This document shows, piece by piece, positions 15,313 through 24,343 of a DNA stretch of 64,000 nt; the stretch's first letter is position 1, and each line of letters begins with the position of its first letter. The notes below the pieces were generated by a model that made no database searches, was not told the DNA's origin, and saw only the letters and a program-made list of their open reading frames with translations. The position numbers were made by a program, and so were the translations under genes. This stretch comes from Kaistia adipata DSM 17808 (GTDB lineage: Bacteria > Pseudomonadota > Alphaproteobacteria > Rhizobiales > Kaistiaceae). The stretch is from contig NZ_AUHO01000006.1 of assembly GCF_000423225.1 (NCBI RefSeq), positions 558,001 to 622,000 of the forward strand, given 5' to 3'.

Positions 15313-18033
15313 TCAGGCGACGGCCGAAACCTCAATCTCGTTGTTGGTTGTCTGCGCCGCCCGGCGCGGTGCGCGGGCGACGATCCGCGGGGTGGGTGTC
15401 ACCGCCTGGTCGCACCATTCGACAAAGGCGCCGAACGATGCCGCCCAGGAACGACCCGACGCCGTGAACAGGCCGCCGTCGCGCAGACGACCGAGCAGGC
15501 CGCGATCGCGGGCGAGCGCCTCGACCGCTGCGGCGAGGTCGGCGACGATCTTCAGATCCGCCTCCCCCTCGATCAGGATGCCGTCGCGGCCGTCCGTGAC
15601 GAGCTCGTCCACGGCGCCCACGGCGGTCGCGACCGGCACGCAGCCGACCAGCTGCGCCTCCGCGATCATCAGCGGCGCGCCTTCCCAGCGCGACGGCATG
15701 ATCAGGATGTCGCCCCAGGCGAGCACGCTGGCGATTTCGCGCCCGCCGAAAACGGGCGGACGGACGGCGACGCCGATTTCCTTGAGCTTGCCGGTCCAGG
15801 AGCTCGGCTGCTCGGCCAGGATCTCGCCGCCGACCGCGAGCGCCTCGAACGGCACGCCGCGGGCGCGCAGGTCCTGCAGCGCTGCATGGATGCGGTCGAT
15901 GCCCTTCTGCGGCTCGAAGCGGCCCATATAGAGGACTTTCAGCGGCGCGTCGGGCGCCCGCTGCTGCCGGTGCTCGGCGATCTCCGCCATCATCTTCGGT
16001 TTCACCGAGATGCTGGGCGCGTTGGCGACCGCGAAGATCTTCTCCAGCGGCACGCCATAGCTGTGCAGATAGACCTTGAGCTGCTCCGAGCAGGCCAGGA
16101 ACGCGTCGTAGCAATGCTCGTGCGCGATCGCCGCGAAGGGCTGGCCGGCCGGGCGCCGCAGCGGCGTCTCGTCGACGACGTGCAGGTAGCAGGCGGTCCT
16201 TGCCCCCTCGGATCGCAACCGCGCCATCAGCGGATGCACCGCCATGACGTGGTTGTTGATGATGAGGTCGAAGCCGGAAAGCAGACCCTTCAGCGCGTTC
16301 CAGTCGATGTCGTGATGCTCGGCGATGAAGTCCTGGCCGAGGAAGCGGTTGGAGCCACCCCAGGCCGGGATGCCCGCCTTCCAGAAATGGATGTGGTCGA
16401 ACGCGCCGTCGAACTCGTCGAGCACGTCCATGCGGGCCGAGCCGAGCACGAAGAGATGGGTCTCGTATCCCTCCGCCTTGAGTTCGCGCGCCGCCGCGAA
16501 GGCGACCTTCTCGGCGCCGCCGAACGAGGCGTTCGGCACCAGCAGCGCCAGCGTGCGCTTGCCGTCGCGGGCCTGGCCGAGCGGCAGCACGGGCGCGCCA
16601 CCGACCTCGGTGCGCAACTGCTTGTAGAGCTCGGACAAGGCCGGCAGCCGCGCGCCGCGCCAGGTCCAGCGCCGATCCGCCATCGACTTCAGCGGGCTGG
16701 TGGCGATCGTCTGCACGAGGTTAATCAGCGACTGCTCCGGCGTCGCGGAGGAACGCTTGGGGGCTGCGCCGGGGAAGGGAAAGCGGACCTTCACCACGGC
16801 GACGGTCGGCCAGATCTGGTCCGAGGCGATCGAGCCGAGCCAGCCCAGCGCGTCGTTCTGGATCGCGTCGCGCACGATCGTCGACGACACGAAGACCAGG
16901 TCGGCCCGTCCCTTGCGGACATAGCCGGAAGGCTGCACCTCGATGTCGATGCCGCGCTCGGCGGTCGCGTTGCCGATCTGCACGAAGACGACATTCGCCG
17001 CCTCCGTCGCGCGCTCGAGATGCATGAGCAGGTTCGGCCAGAGCCGCGACTGCTTCAGAAGCTTCAGCGTCTCGCCGCTCGCCGCCGCCAGGAAGGGCGG
17101 GAAATGGACGTTGTCCGGCTCGGCGGCGCTGCCCCAGAAAGCCCGGATCGCCTCGTCAAAGTCGAGTTCGGACGCCGGCTTGGTCGGATCGGTGAAGCAG
17201 CCGATGGCGCCGTCGCCGGTCCTCAGGAAAGCATAGCGCGGGCATTCCTCGTGCTCGAAGTCGACGAGGGTCGACCGGCGGAACAGCGCCTTGTGCCGAC
17301 GGCGCAGGAAGCTGACCGAGGCGGCGCGGTCGCGGTTCGCCTCCTTGAAGCGGCTCTCGGCCCGGAGGCGGTATTCGAACGCCGTATCGTGGCAAGGCGC
17401 GCCGACGAAGCCCGCCTCGATGCAGGAAAGCCAGAACTCCCAGTCCTCGAAGCCGTTCTGGCGATCGGCGTCGAAGCGCACGCCGGCGCGAAAGACGTCG
17501 ATCGAGATCATCGAGCCGGTGTCGCAAATATTGTCGGAGACGCAATGCGTCAGCCGCGAGTAACGGTCGCCGTAATGCGCGCCCCAGCGCACCGAGAACG
17601 TGTCGATGTTGGTGTAGACCCAGCCGCACTGCGCCTCGACAAGGCGCTGATACAGCGTCTCGATCGTGGTCGGCAGCACGCGGTTGTCGGCATCGAGGAA
17701 ATAGACGGCCTTCGCATCCGGCAGGTTCCCGACGATGAAGTCGATCGCCCGGTTGCGAGCACCGCCGGGACCGGCATTCGGCCCGAAGATGACATGCAGC
17801 TCCGGCCGCGTCGCCGCGTAGAGCGTCAGCGCGTCGAAGACCTCGCGACGCGGATCGCCATCGACGGAGACGACGACTTCGATCCGGCAGCTCGTCTGCG
17901 AGGCGAAGGCGGTTTCGAGCGCCTCGATCGCCAGCGCCGCATGGCCATAGAGGGGCATGGCGATGACGACGAGATCCGCCGCTTCGCCGCCGACGAGATC
18001 GGTGCCCTCGCGATCCAGGACCACGCTATGCAT
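15313..18033 (-). CDS. Bifunctional GT2-GT4 glycosyltransferase
   Basis: A 906-residue fusion. Residues about 22-260 are a GT2 domain: LVVIAMPLYGHAALAIEA, GPNAGPGGARNRAIDF, the DXD as YFLDADNRVLP, then FEDWEFWLSCIEAGF. A linker of about 230 residues follows. From about residue 495 a GT4 enzyme starts (TLALLVPNASFGGAEKVAF), with VLYMGRFEPQKGIDRIHAAL near 705 and the EX7E region in PSRWEGAPLMIAEAQLVG near 784. The protein could add two successive sugars without releasing the intermediate. It overlaps the upstream gene by 8 bases. No membrane helix is seen. The acceptor is probably the lipid-linked repeat of the local exopolysaccharide. Confidence 0.87.
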   Translation of the reverse strand: MHSVVLDREGTDLVGGEAADLVVIAMPLYGHAALAIEALETAFASQTSCRIEVVVSVDGDPRREVFDALTLYAATRPELHVIFGPNAGPGGARNRAIDFIVGNLPDAKAVYFLDADNRVLPTTIETLYQRLVEAQCGWVYTNIDTFSVRWGAHYGDRYSRLTHCVSDNICDTGSMISIDVFRAGVRFDADRQNGFEDWEFWLSCIEAGFVGAPCHDTAFEYRLRAESRFKEANRDRAASVSFLRRRHKALFRRSTLVDFEHEECPRYAFLRTGDGAIGCFTDPTKPASELDFDEAIRAFWGSAAEPDNVHFPPFLAAASGETLKLLKQSRLWPNLLMHLERATEAANVVFVQIGNATAERGIDIEVQPSGYVRKGRADLVFVSSTIVRDAIQNDALGWLGSIASDQIWPTVAVVKVRFPFPGAAPKRSSATPEQSLINLVQTIATSPLKSMADRRWTWRGARLPALSELYKQLRTEVGGAPVLPLGQARDGKRTLALLVPNASFGGAEKVAFAAARELKAEGYETHLFVLGSARMDVLDEFDGAFDHIHFWKAGIPAWGGSNRFLGQDFIAEHHDIDWNALKGLLSGFDLIINNHVMAVHPLMARLRSEGARTACYLHVVDETPLRRPAGQPFAAIAHEHCYDAFLACSEQLKVYLHSYGVPLEKIFAVANAPSISVKPKMMAEIAEHRQQRAPDAPLKVLYMGRFEPQKGIDRIHAALQDLRARGVPFEALAVGGEILAEQPSSWTGKLKEIGVAVRPPVFGGREIASVLAWGDILIMPSRWEGAPLMIAEAQLVGCVPVATAVGAVDELVTDGRDGILIEGEADLKIVADLAAAVEALARDRGLLGRLRDGGLFTASGRSWAASFGAFVEWCDQAVTPTPRIVARAPRRAAQTTNNEIEVSAVA

Positions 18034-19549
18034 GGACCGCCTCCCCGCGCGCCTCGACGTCGAAGTGGCGGACCAGGCGGAAGTCGAACACCTTGAGCCA
18101 GGAGAAATCGACCGAATCCTCCTTGGCGCGGCTCAGCACGACGAGGTTCATCGTCCGCTGGATCGGGCTGTCGAGCATGATGTTGATGCTGGCCGATTCA
18201 CCGGCCACCACGTCGCGCCAGCCGCTGAAATAGGCGGAGCGGCGCGCGGCGCCCTCGCGCTCCAGCACGGCGATCTCGGAACGCAGATTGGCGGCGCTCG
18301 GCGCCAGCAGGAAGCCGACCCGCGCCGGCTTGCCATCGGGATGGTCGATCGTGGCGCGCGCCGCGAAGCGCACCGTGCCGGGCGCGACGACATTGGCGAT
18401 GGCGCCGGCCGAGATTCCGGCCGGCAGCGGGTGGCAGACGATCGCATCCTCGTGCTCGAGGAAACGGATGGTCTGGAAATCGGGCACGATCGGGCTGACC
18501 GAGACGTCGGCGACGGCGCGCAGCGCGTCGAGCGGCAGGCGGTAATCCTCGATCCGTCGCCCGCTCATCAGCGCGCTCGGCGCGATCGAGTTCGGCAGCG
18601 CCGTCGGCCGTACGCCGGGCACGCCGGCATAGATCTTCATCGCCAGCGGCCGGTGATCGAGATCGCCGTGCAGCGAGCGCGAGCGCGCGGCATAGCGATG
18701 GCTGGCGATCGGATGGCCGAGCGACGGCGATGGCGGCTCGGCGCCATTGGCCGAGACGCGCAGCCGCAGCGTGCGCGGGCTGCCGTCGCAGGCCTTGGGC
18801 AGCGAGAAGAAGTTCCAACCGGCGGAGAGATCGGAGAAGGGCACCAGCCATTCGGCGACGCCCTCGCCGCTCTCGACATAGTCGAGCGTGACGATGACCT
18901 CGCCGGCCCCCTTGGCGACATCACGGAAATGCAGCGCGAAGCCGGAGACGCCGAAGCTCGAGACGGGAAGAAGCTGCTCCACCCAGCTTTCGCGCATCAG
19001 GCGGCCGATGCCCTCGTCCTTCGGATCGACGAAGGCGTCATGCGCGAAGATCTCGCTGGCCGGCTCCCAGTTGCGGGCCCGGAAGGCGTCCTCCAGCACG
19101 CGGAAATTCTCGAACAGGGTCTCGCGCTCGCGCCGGAGCATGACGAGCTCGGCCGCCATCGTGCGCGCATGGTTCGAGATCCGTCCGAGCCCGGATTGGA
19201 GCACCGTCTGGATGAGCGCGGCAATGCCGTCCTGGTCGCGCTCGATGCGGATCACCGGCGGCGCGGGAATCGTCGCGAACTTCGCCAGCGCGGCGATCGC
19301 CGCCTCGACTTCGGCATTGGCCGCGGCGGAGGCCGCGACAGCGATCACGGGATAGACGTCGCGGATCGTGCCATCGCTGCAGAACAGCTCGTCGGTGAAG
19401 GTGACGAGATGCGCCAGCGGCCCGGCAGCAAGAACGGCGCGATCGCTGGCGCCACCCAGCACCATTCGGAGTGTCGCTTTGGTTTGCGTGGGAAAAACCG
19501 GCTCGAGCTGGCTCTTGATAGGTTTGTTCACGTCGCAGCGTCCGTTCAT
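18026..19549 (-). CDS. Large unknown protein leading the glycan operon
   Basis: About 507 residues from the ATG at 19549 (MNGRCDVNKPIKSQ). In-frame ATG at 19567 and TTG at 19618 would add 6 or 23 residues, the longer form giving a basic, hydrophobic leader; no start has a clear ribosome site. I recognise no enzyme motif. The first 190 residues are helical with Ala-rich runs and an Arg/Glu stretch (VMLRRERETLFENF); the rest is beta-rich with many Asp/Arg positions (for example ISNHARTMAAELVM, then IPDF and FLEHEDAIVCHPL), perhaps a lectin-like or sandwich fold. It overlaps the GT2-GT4 gene by 8 bases and is the first gene of that operon. A DUF6212-type assignment crossed my mind but I cannot confirm it. 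Confidence 0.65.
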   Translation of the reverse strand: MNGRCDVNKPIKSQLEPVFPTQTKATLRMVLGGASDRAVLAAGPLAHLVTFTDELFCSDGTIRDVYPVIAVAASAAANAEVEAAIAALAKFATIPAPPVIRIERDQDGIAALIQTVLQSGLGRISNHARTMAAELVMLRRERETLFENFRVLEDAFRARNWEPASEIFAHDAFVDPKDEGIGRLMRESWVEQLLPVSSFGVSGFALHFRDVAKGAGEVIVTLDYVESGEGVAEWLVPFSDLSAGWNFFSLPKACDGSPRTLRLRVSANGAEPPSPSLGHPIASHRYAARSRSLHGDLDHRPLAMKIYAGVPGVRPTALPNSIAPSALMSGRRIEDYRLPLDALRAVADVSVSPIVPDFQTIRFLEHEDAIVCHPLPAGISAGAIANVVAPGTVRFAARATIDHPDGKPARVGFLLAPSAANLRSEIAVLEREGAARRSAYFSGWRDVVAGESASINIMLDSPIQRTMNLVVLSRAKEDSVDFSWLKVFDFRLVRHFDVEARGEAVHA

Positions 19550-19691
19550 GCACAGCAATCCAGTCATAACCGCACCCAATACGATCAGACGAATTCGCTT
19601 TCTCTTCAGCTTCGACAATTACTAACGCTGCCTTTTGCAGCGCACAACAAGTATTTACTCAAATATTAATTGCCAATATTCGAGTTCATTG

Positions 19692-19732
19692 TTTCAAAAT
19701 TGAAAACGAAATAGACTTGTTGCCATAGGCAA
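19692..19732. promoter_or_regulatory. Palindromes in the AT-rich divergent gap before the glycan operon
   Basis: The 134-200 base gap between the leftward glycan operon and the rightward acetyltransferase gene is AT-rich and contains TTTCAA-AA-TTGAAA (19692-19705) and TTGCC-ATA-GGCAA (19720-19732). The first resembles the TTCAA-AAG-TTGAA next to the MarR gene, with a one-base difference in spacing. They may be regulator sites; nothing more can be said. Confidence 0.3.
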
Positions 19733-19752
19733 AGACTTGCTAGTTTGCCCAA

Positions 19753-20268
19753 ATGATCATCAGAGACGAAACCACAGCCGACTATGCCGCGATCAAAGCC
19801 CTGGTTGACGCCGCGTTCCTCGGCCATCCGCACAGCAATCAGGGCGAGGCAAGGCTGGTCGGCGCCCTGCGCGACGCCGGAGCGCTGACGCTCTCGCTGG
19901 TAGCGGAGGCAGACGGCAAGCTGGTGGGCCACATCGCCTTCTCCCCCGTCGAGGTCGATGGCAAGGAGCAAGGCTGGTACGGGCTGGGGCCGGTCGCGGT
20001 GCAGCCGGGGCTGCAGGGACGCGGCATCGGGCGCGCCCTGATCGAGGCGGGCCTGGCACGGCTGGCGGCGCTCGGTGCAGGCGGCTGCGTGCTGGTCGGA
20101 GATCCGGCGTTCTACGGGCGCTTCGGCTTCCGCGCCGATCCGCGCCTGACCTATGCGGGCGTGCCGCCGGAATATTTCATGGCGCTAGCGCTGGCACCGC
20201 AGGACGGCAAAACGCCCGCGATTCCCGCGGGCGCGGTCCAGTATCATCCCGCCTTCGACGACGCCTGA
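19753..20268 (+). CDS. GNAT-family N-acetyltransferase (YhbS-like)
   Basis: A 171-residue GNAT protein: MIIRDETTADYAAIKALVDAA opens the fold, LVGHIAFSPVEV gives the central strand, LGPVAVQPGLQGRGIGRALI holds the acetyl-CoA pyrophosphate loop (Q-x-x-G-R-G-I-G), and CVLVGDPAFYGRFGFRAD is the typical motif B end of YhbS-type members. It would transfer an acetyl group from acetyl-CoA to an amine on a small molecule or protein. It is divergent from the glycan operon and convergent with a small membrane protein gene, so it is likely a single-gene transcript. Confidence 0.85.
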   Translation: MIIRDETTADYAAIKALVDAAFLGHPHSNQGEARLVGALRDAGALTLSLVAEADGKLVGHIAFSPVEVDGKEQGWYGLGPVAVQPGLQGRGIGRALIEAGLARLAALGAGGCVLVGDPAFYGRFGFRADPRLTYAGVPPEYFMALALAPQDGKTPAIPAGAVQYHPAFDDA

Positions 20269-20283
20269 GGCGCCGAAGCGGGC

Positions 20284-20529
20284 TCAGGAGTGGCGCGGCA
20301 GGCTGGCGCGGATGTTGTCGCGGCTCATGATGCCGGCGAGGATGGCGCCGAGCAGCGCGCAGATCACCAGGCCGATGCCGGCCCAGAACATGACGAAATA
20401 GGCGCAGTCGCCGCCGCTGCAACCGACATTGACGATGCGCTGCAGCAGCATGCCGATTCCGACGCCGGTACCGACGCCGACAATGCCGCCGAAGATCAGA
20501 CCGAAGAACGCCGCGAAAGCGATACGCAT
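20284..20529 (-). CDS. Small two-helix membrane protein, unknown
   Basis: An 81-residue protein with two glycine-rich membrane helices (residues about 4-28, FAAFFGLIFGGIVGVGTGVG, and 45-68, MFWAGIGLVICALLGAILAG) joined by a loop with two cysteines (VGCSGGDC). Both ends are short and the C-terminus is basic. The gene is convergent with the acetyltransferase gene 15 bases away. The two Cys in the loop could be periplasmic and form a disulphide. No family is recognised. Confidence 0.6.
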   Translation of the reverse strand: MRIAFAAFFGLIFGGIVGVGTGVGIGMLLQRIVNVGCSGGDCAYFVMFWAGIGLVICALLGAILAGIMSRDNIRASLPRHS

Positions 20530-20678
20530 GGTTTTATCCTGAGAATGGAATCAAATCGCCGGGGAGCCATAGCACCGATGCGTTGCCGCGCCTGTGTCCT
20601 CGGTCACGCAGTCTTGGTATAGCTGACGTTCATTTCCGATTGGTTGACGCGGCCTTACCACGCAGTGGGAGAATGTAA

Positions 20679-21317
20679 ATGCCGGACCTCCAGATCGACG
20701 TCGTGACCGACATCGTGTGCCCCTGGTGCTTCATCGGCGTCGCCCGGCTGGAGAAGGTGCTCGCCAGGACCGGCGCCGCCGCCCGCATCGTCCACCACCC
20801 GTTCTTCCTCGACCCCGACGTGCCGCCGGAAGGCATCGACGTCGCCGAGAAGCTCAGCAAGCGCTTCGGCGGCGATCCCTCCGCCATGTTCGCGCGCGTC
20901 GAGGCCGAGGCGCGCAAGACCGGCATCGCGCTCGACCTCTCGAAGCAGCCGCGCCAGCGCCCGACGGCGGCGGCGCACACGCTGATCCGCCACGCGCTCG
21001 AGAAGGGCACTCAGGAGGCGCTCGCCATGGCGCTGTTCCGGGCGCATTTCATGGACGCGCGGAACGTCGCCGACCCCGAGATTCTCGCCGCCATCGCCGC
21101 CCGGCACGGCTTCACCACCGAGGAAGCGCGCCAGCTCGCGACCGACGCCGAGGAACTGGCGATCACCCGCCAGCTGGCGCTCGACGCGGCGCAGGGCGGC
21201 ATCAGCGGCGTGCCGTTCTTCGTGTTCAACCGGCGCTCCGCCCTCTCCGGCTGCCAGCCGGAGGATGTCTTCGAGCAGGCTCTCGCCCAGGCGGCCGCCC
21301 CCCAGATCCGCGCCTAA
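20679..21317 (+). CDS. DsbA-family oxidoreductase, FrnE-like
   Basis: A 212-residue cytoplasmic thioredoxin-fold protein of the 2-hydroxychromene isomerase/FrnE type. The active site CPWC is at residues 14-17 (DIVCPWCFIGVARLEK), an alpha-helical insert follows, and the cis-Pro loop is GGISGVPFFVFN. No signal peptide is present, unlike true DsbA. FrnE-like proteins act as cytosolic disulphide reductases or isomerases in stress responses. GGGAGA lies 6 bases before the ATG. The VOC gene starts 21 bases downstream and is probably co-transcribed. Confidence 0.87.
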   Translation: MPDLQIDVVTDIVCPWCFIGVARLEKVLARTGAAARIVHHPFFLDPDVPPEGIDVAEKLSKRFGGDPSAMFARVEAEARKTGIALDLSKQPRQRPTAAAHTLIRHALEKGTQEALAMALFRAHFMDARNVADPEILAAIAARHGFTTEEARQLATDAEELAITRQLALDAAQGGISGVPFFVFNRRSALSGCQPEDVFEQALAQAAAPQIRA

Positions 21318-21338
21318 GCAGGAGGCTGAAATTTCGGC

Positions 21339-21758
21339 ATGGTCCATTCTTCCCACATCTTCCCGGTGCTGCGTTATCGCGATCCGCGCGCGGCAATCGG
21401 CTTTCTCGTCAAGGCTTTCGGTTTCGAGCTGACGACGATGCACGAGCTGCCGGACGGCGAGCTCCTGCATGCCGAGCTCCGTTTCGGCGTCGACATGGTG
21501 ATGGTCGGCGGCTTCAGCCCGGAGATCGTGGCGAGCGGCCGCACGGCGAGCGGCGGCGCCGGCGGCCTCTATCTCTCCGTCCGTTTCGTCGATGGCCATC
21601 ACGACAAGGCGATTGCCGGCGGCGCCAAGGTGACGCGCCCGCTGGAGGATACGGACTATGGATCGCGGCAATATTCCTGCCGCGACCTCGAGGGCTATGA
21701 ATGGACCTTCGGCACCTACGACCCGCTCGGCGAGGACGGCAAGGTGGCCGACGCCTAG
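21339..21758 (+). CDS. VOC-superfamily (glyoxalase-like) protein
   Basis: A 139-residue single-module VOC protein: FPVLRYRDPRAAIGFLVKAF is the usual first beta-alpha unit, ELLHAELRFGVDMVMVGG the second, and QYSCRDLEGYEWTFGTYDPL the end, with the Glu of EGYEW at a usual metal-ligand position. The GFE-type start resembles the PhnB/AraC-coupled VOC group that may bind small molecules such as drugs without turnover. It follows a FrnE-like gene in the same direction. Substrate unknown. Confidence 0.78.
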   Translation: MVHSSHIFPVLRYRDPRAAIGFLVKAFGFELTTMHELPDGELLHAELRFGVDMVMVGGFSPEIVASGRTASGGAGGLYLSVRFVDGHHDKAIAGGAKVTRPLEDTDYGSRQYSCRDLEGYEWTFGTYDPLGEDGKVADA

Positions 21759-22008
21759 GTCCACCTGCGCGCCCTGTCATCCCGCTGAGACGGAGCCGGC
21801 CTAGGATCCGCGCCATGAGAGGCGCGATGAAACGGCAGCGAAATTTTCAGGCTCGAAACGCAAGGAGCTCGGCGGGACCGATGCCGGAGCGGACGGCGGT
21901 CGCCGAGCCGCGCATGGCCATGCTCGCCTTCGCCCCGCGCGACGCCTCGAGGGCGCTGATGGCGAGGCTCTTGGGCCGCGCCTGGCGCCCGACCTAGGAC
22001 CGCTCCTG

Positions 22009-22132
22009 TTCACCTCTCCCCGAGGGTGAGATCGACGGCCGGAGGCCGGCGGGTGAGGGGCAAAATCCTCTCCGGCGGGTTCCCTGCCCCTCACCCGGAG
22101 CTTCGTTCCGACCTCCCCATGGGAGAGGTGAA
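22009..22132. repeat. Nested inverted repeat, intergenic palindromic element
   Basis: Outer arms TTCACCTCTCCC (22009-22020) and GGGAGAGGTGAA (22121-22132) are perfect complements, and inner arms GGGTGAGGGGCA (22051-22062) and TGCCCCTCACCC (22085-22096) are perfect complements too. The element fills a 405-base gap between a VOC gene and a leftward gene and resembles the RIME/REP-like elements scattered through Rhizobiales genomes. The rest of the gap (21759-22008) holds nothing I can support. Confidence 0.75.
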
Positions 22133-22163
22133 GAGGGAGCCACGATGTCGTCGTGCACGGCTT

Positions 22164-22709
22164 TCACGGCACCCGGCGGAACAGCCCGTCATAGAGCGTC
22201 ACCAGCCCGCTCTCCTCCGTCTCGATCTCGGCGCGGAACGTGCCGTCGACCGCCTCGTAGAGATAGCGGCGGCCCGCCTCGAGGCAGGTGTAGCGCTGAT
22301 GGTCGAGCCCGATCTCGAGATCGGGGAAGCGCACATAGACGGCGGTGATCTCGCGCGCCTCGCCCTCCTCCAGGCGCAGCCTTCGGATGGTCAGCGCGTT
22401 GGTGACGGGGCTGGCCGAGAGATCGACGTCGAGCGCGCCGACCAGCGCCGGCACGCGCTTGCCCTCGCTGTTGCGCCAGAGCCCGTCGCCGTCCGATTGC
22501 AGGGAGATCGACGGCCCGCCGACGACGGCGACGCGCGCCTGAGCCACCAACCCGTTCGGATGACAGGTCAGTTCGTAGCGGGCGGCGAAACGTGCGTCGC
22601 CGCCCGAAATCAGCGCGCCCTCGGCGACCGCGCCGGTCGGCCGGTCGCTGAACACCATGTGCTCGAGGCCCTCGCCATCCCAGCTCTGCCAGCGGACCGC
22701 TTTCGACAT
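22164..22709 (-). CDS. Putative glycolipid-binding domain protein (DUF1089 type)
   Basis: A 181-residue protein starting MSKAVRWQSWDGEGLEHM, with YELTCHPNGLVAQARV, NALTIRRLRLEEGEAREI and YEAVDGTFRAEIETEESGL following, the pattern of the putative glycolipid-binding family named after Pseudomonas PA1994. The fold is a single large beta-barrel/lipocalin-like sheet; the ligand is unproved. It begins 5 bases after the aldehyde dehydrogenase stop, so the two are co-transcribed, though their link in function is unclear. Confidence 0.75.
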   Translation of the reverse strand: MSKAVRWQSWDGEGLEHMVFSDRPTGAVAEGALISGGDARFAARYELTCHPNGLVAQARVAVVGGPSISLQSDGDGLWRNSEGKRVPALVGALDVDLSASPVTNALTIRRLRLEEGEAREITAVYVRFPDLEIGLDHQRYTCLEAGRRYLYEAVDGTFRAEIETEESGLVTLYDGLFRRVP

Positions 22710-22714
22710 GGCGG

Positions 22715-24187
22715 CTACCGATCGAGGCCGGCGACGAGAAGATATTTCTTCTCGACGAATTCATCGATGCCGTGATGCGAGCCTTCGCGGCCGTTGCCGC
22801 TCTCCTTGACGCCGCCGAACGGCGCCAGCTCGGTCGAGATCACGCCGGAATTGATGCCGACGATGCCGTATTCGAGCCCCTCGCCGACCCGAAAGATGCG
22901 GCCGATGTCGCGCGAATAGAAATAGGCGGCAAGGCCGAACTCGGTATCGTTGGCCGCCTTCACGACTTCCTCCTCCGTCTCGAACCTGAACACCGCCGCG
23001 ATCGGCCCAAACGTCTCCTCGCGCGCGATCTGCATGTCGCGCGTCGCCCCGGTCAGAACGGTCGGCTCGAAGAAAGTGCCGCCCCGCTCGTGGCGATGGC
23101 CGCCAACCGCGATCGTCGCCCCCTTGGCGGTCGCGTCCTTGAGGTGTTCCTCGACCTTGGCCACCGCCTTGTCGTTGATCAGCGGCCCCTGCGTGATATC
23201 CGGCTCCGCGCCATTGCCGACCCGGAGCTTCTCGACGGCCGCCGTCAGCTTCGCGACGAAGGCGTCATGGATGCCGGCCTGGGCATAGATGCGGTTGGCG
23301 CAGACGCAGGTCTGGCCCATGTTGCGGAACTTGGAGATCATCGCGCCCTCGACAGCGGCATCGAGATCCGCGTCGTCGAAGACGATGAACGGCGCATTGC
23401 CGCCGAGCTCCAGCGCGACCTTCTTCACCGTCGTCGACGCCTGCCGCATCAGGAGCTTGCCGATCTCGGTCGAGCCCGTGAAGTTGACGAGGCGGATCGC
23501 CGGATGCGACGTCAGCACGCCGCCGATCTGGCTGGCGCTGCCGGTGACGACGTTGAAGACGCCAGGCGGAATGCCGGCCCGGTCTGCGAGCTCGGCCAGC
23601 GCCAGGGCGGTCAGCGGCGTCTCGCCCGCCGGCTTCAGCACCACCGTGCAGCCCGCCGCCAACGCCGGCGCCACCTTGCGGGTGATCATCGCGGCCGGAA
23701 AGTTCCAGGGCGTGATCGCCGCGACCACGCCGGTCGGCTGGCGCAGCACCAGAATGCGAGCATCGGCGCGATGGCTCGGCAGCGTCTCGCCGGCGATCCG
23801 CTTCGCCTCCTCGGCGTAGAACTCGACGTAAGCCGCGGCGTAGTCGATCTCGCCCTTCGCCTCGGCGAGCGGCTTGCCCTGCTCCGACGTCACGATCATG
23901 GCGAGGTCGTCGTGATGGGCGCGGATCCGCTCGAACCACTGGCGGACCAGCTTCGAACGCTCCTTCGCCGTCTTGGCGGACCAGCTCTTGAAGGCCGCGG
24001 CGGCGGCCTCGACCGCCTTCGTCGTCTCGTCAGCGCCGAAATTCGGCACCATGCCGATGACATCGCCCGTCGCGGGGTTGGTGACGGGGATCGATCCCTC
24101 GCCCACCCAGGCGCCGTCGACATAGCATTGGCCCTTCACCAGACTCGGATCGATGAGCCTCAGGGTCTTGACGGTCGACGTGTCCAT
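22715..24187 (-). CDS. gabD: NAD(P)-dependent succinate-semialdehyde dehydrogenase
   Basis: A 490-residue aldehyde dehydrogenase. The start MDTSTVKTLRLIDPS (ATG at 24187) fits GabD length; earlier in-frame codons would add an unrelated tail. Motifs: PWNFPAAMITRKVAPALAAG, the NAD-binding FTGSTEIGKLL, the general base in LELGGNAPFIVFDDAD and the catalytic Cys in MGQTCVCANRIY (C294, with a second Cys at 296 as is usual in GabD). GIVGINSGVISTELAPFGG and the C-terminal ESGNGREGSHHGIDEF match the succinate-semialdehyde group. It turns succinate semialdehyde into succinate, the last step of GABA and putrescine breakdown; aguA/aguB for putrescine synthesis lie a few kb away. Confidence 0.88.
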   Translation of the reverse strand: MDTSTVKTLRLIDPSLVKGQCYVDGAWVGEGSIPVTNPATGDVIGMVPNFGADETTKAVEAAAAAFKSWSAKTAKERSKLVRQWFERIRAHHDDLAMIVTSEQGKPLAEAKGEIDYAAAYVEFYAEEAKRIAGETLPSHRADARILVLRQPTGVVAAITPWNFPAAMITRKVAPALAAGCTVVLKPAGETPLTALALAELADRAGIPPGVFNVVTGSASQIGGVLTSHPAIRLVNFTGSTEIGKLLMRQASTTVKKVALELGGNAPFIVFDDADLDAAVEGAMISKFRNMGQTCVCANRIYAQAGIHDAFVAKLTAAVEKLRVGNGAEPDITQGPLINDKAVAKVEEHLKDATAKGATIAVGGHRHERGGTFFEPTVLTGATRDMQIAREETFGPIAAVFRFETEEEVVKAANDTEFGLAAYFYSRDIGRIFRVGEGLEYGIVGINSGVISTELAPFGGVKESGNGREGSHHGIDEFVEKKYLLVAGLDR

Positions 24188-24343
24188 GGCGCTACTCCCT
24201 TGCATTCCAGCCAACGGCGGAGCCGAGGCGCCGTTCCCTTCGATCGAGGATAGCGCGGGCGGCGCGCCGCCGCCATGGACGGCTGCCAGGCAACGACGGA
24301 CGGATCGGCGCACCCTGCCGGTGTCCAATACCGGGAGGGGAGC

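Noticed and set aside
19568-19618. Lipoprotein-type leader for the unknown first glycan gene, from a TTG start
   Set aside because: The stretch is basic then hydrophobic but has no proper lipobox and no ribosome site before the TTG; a later ATG is as likely.
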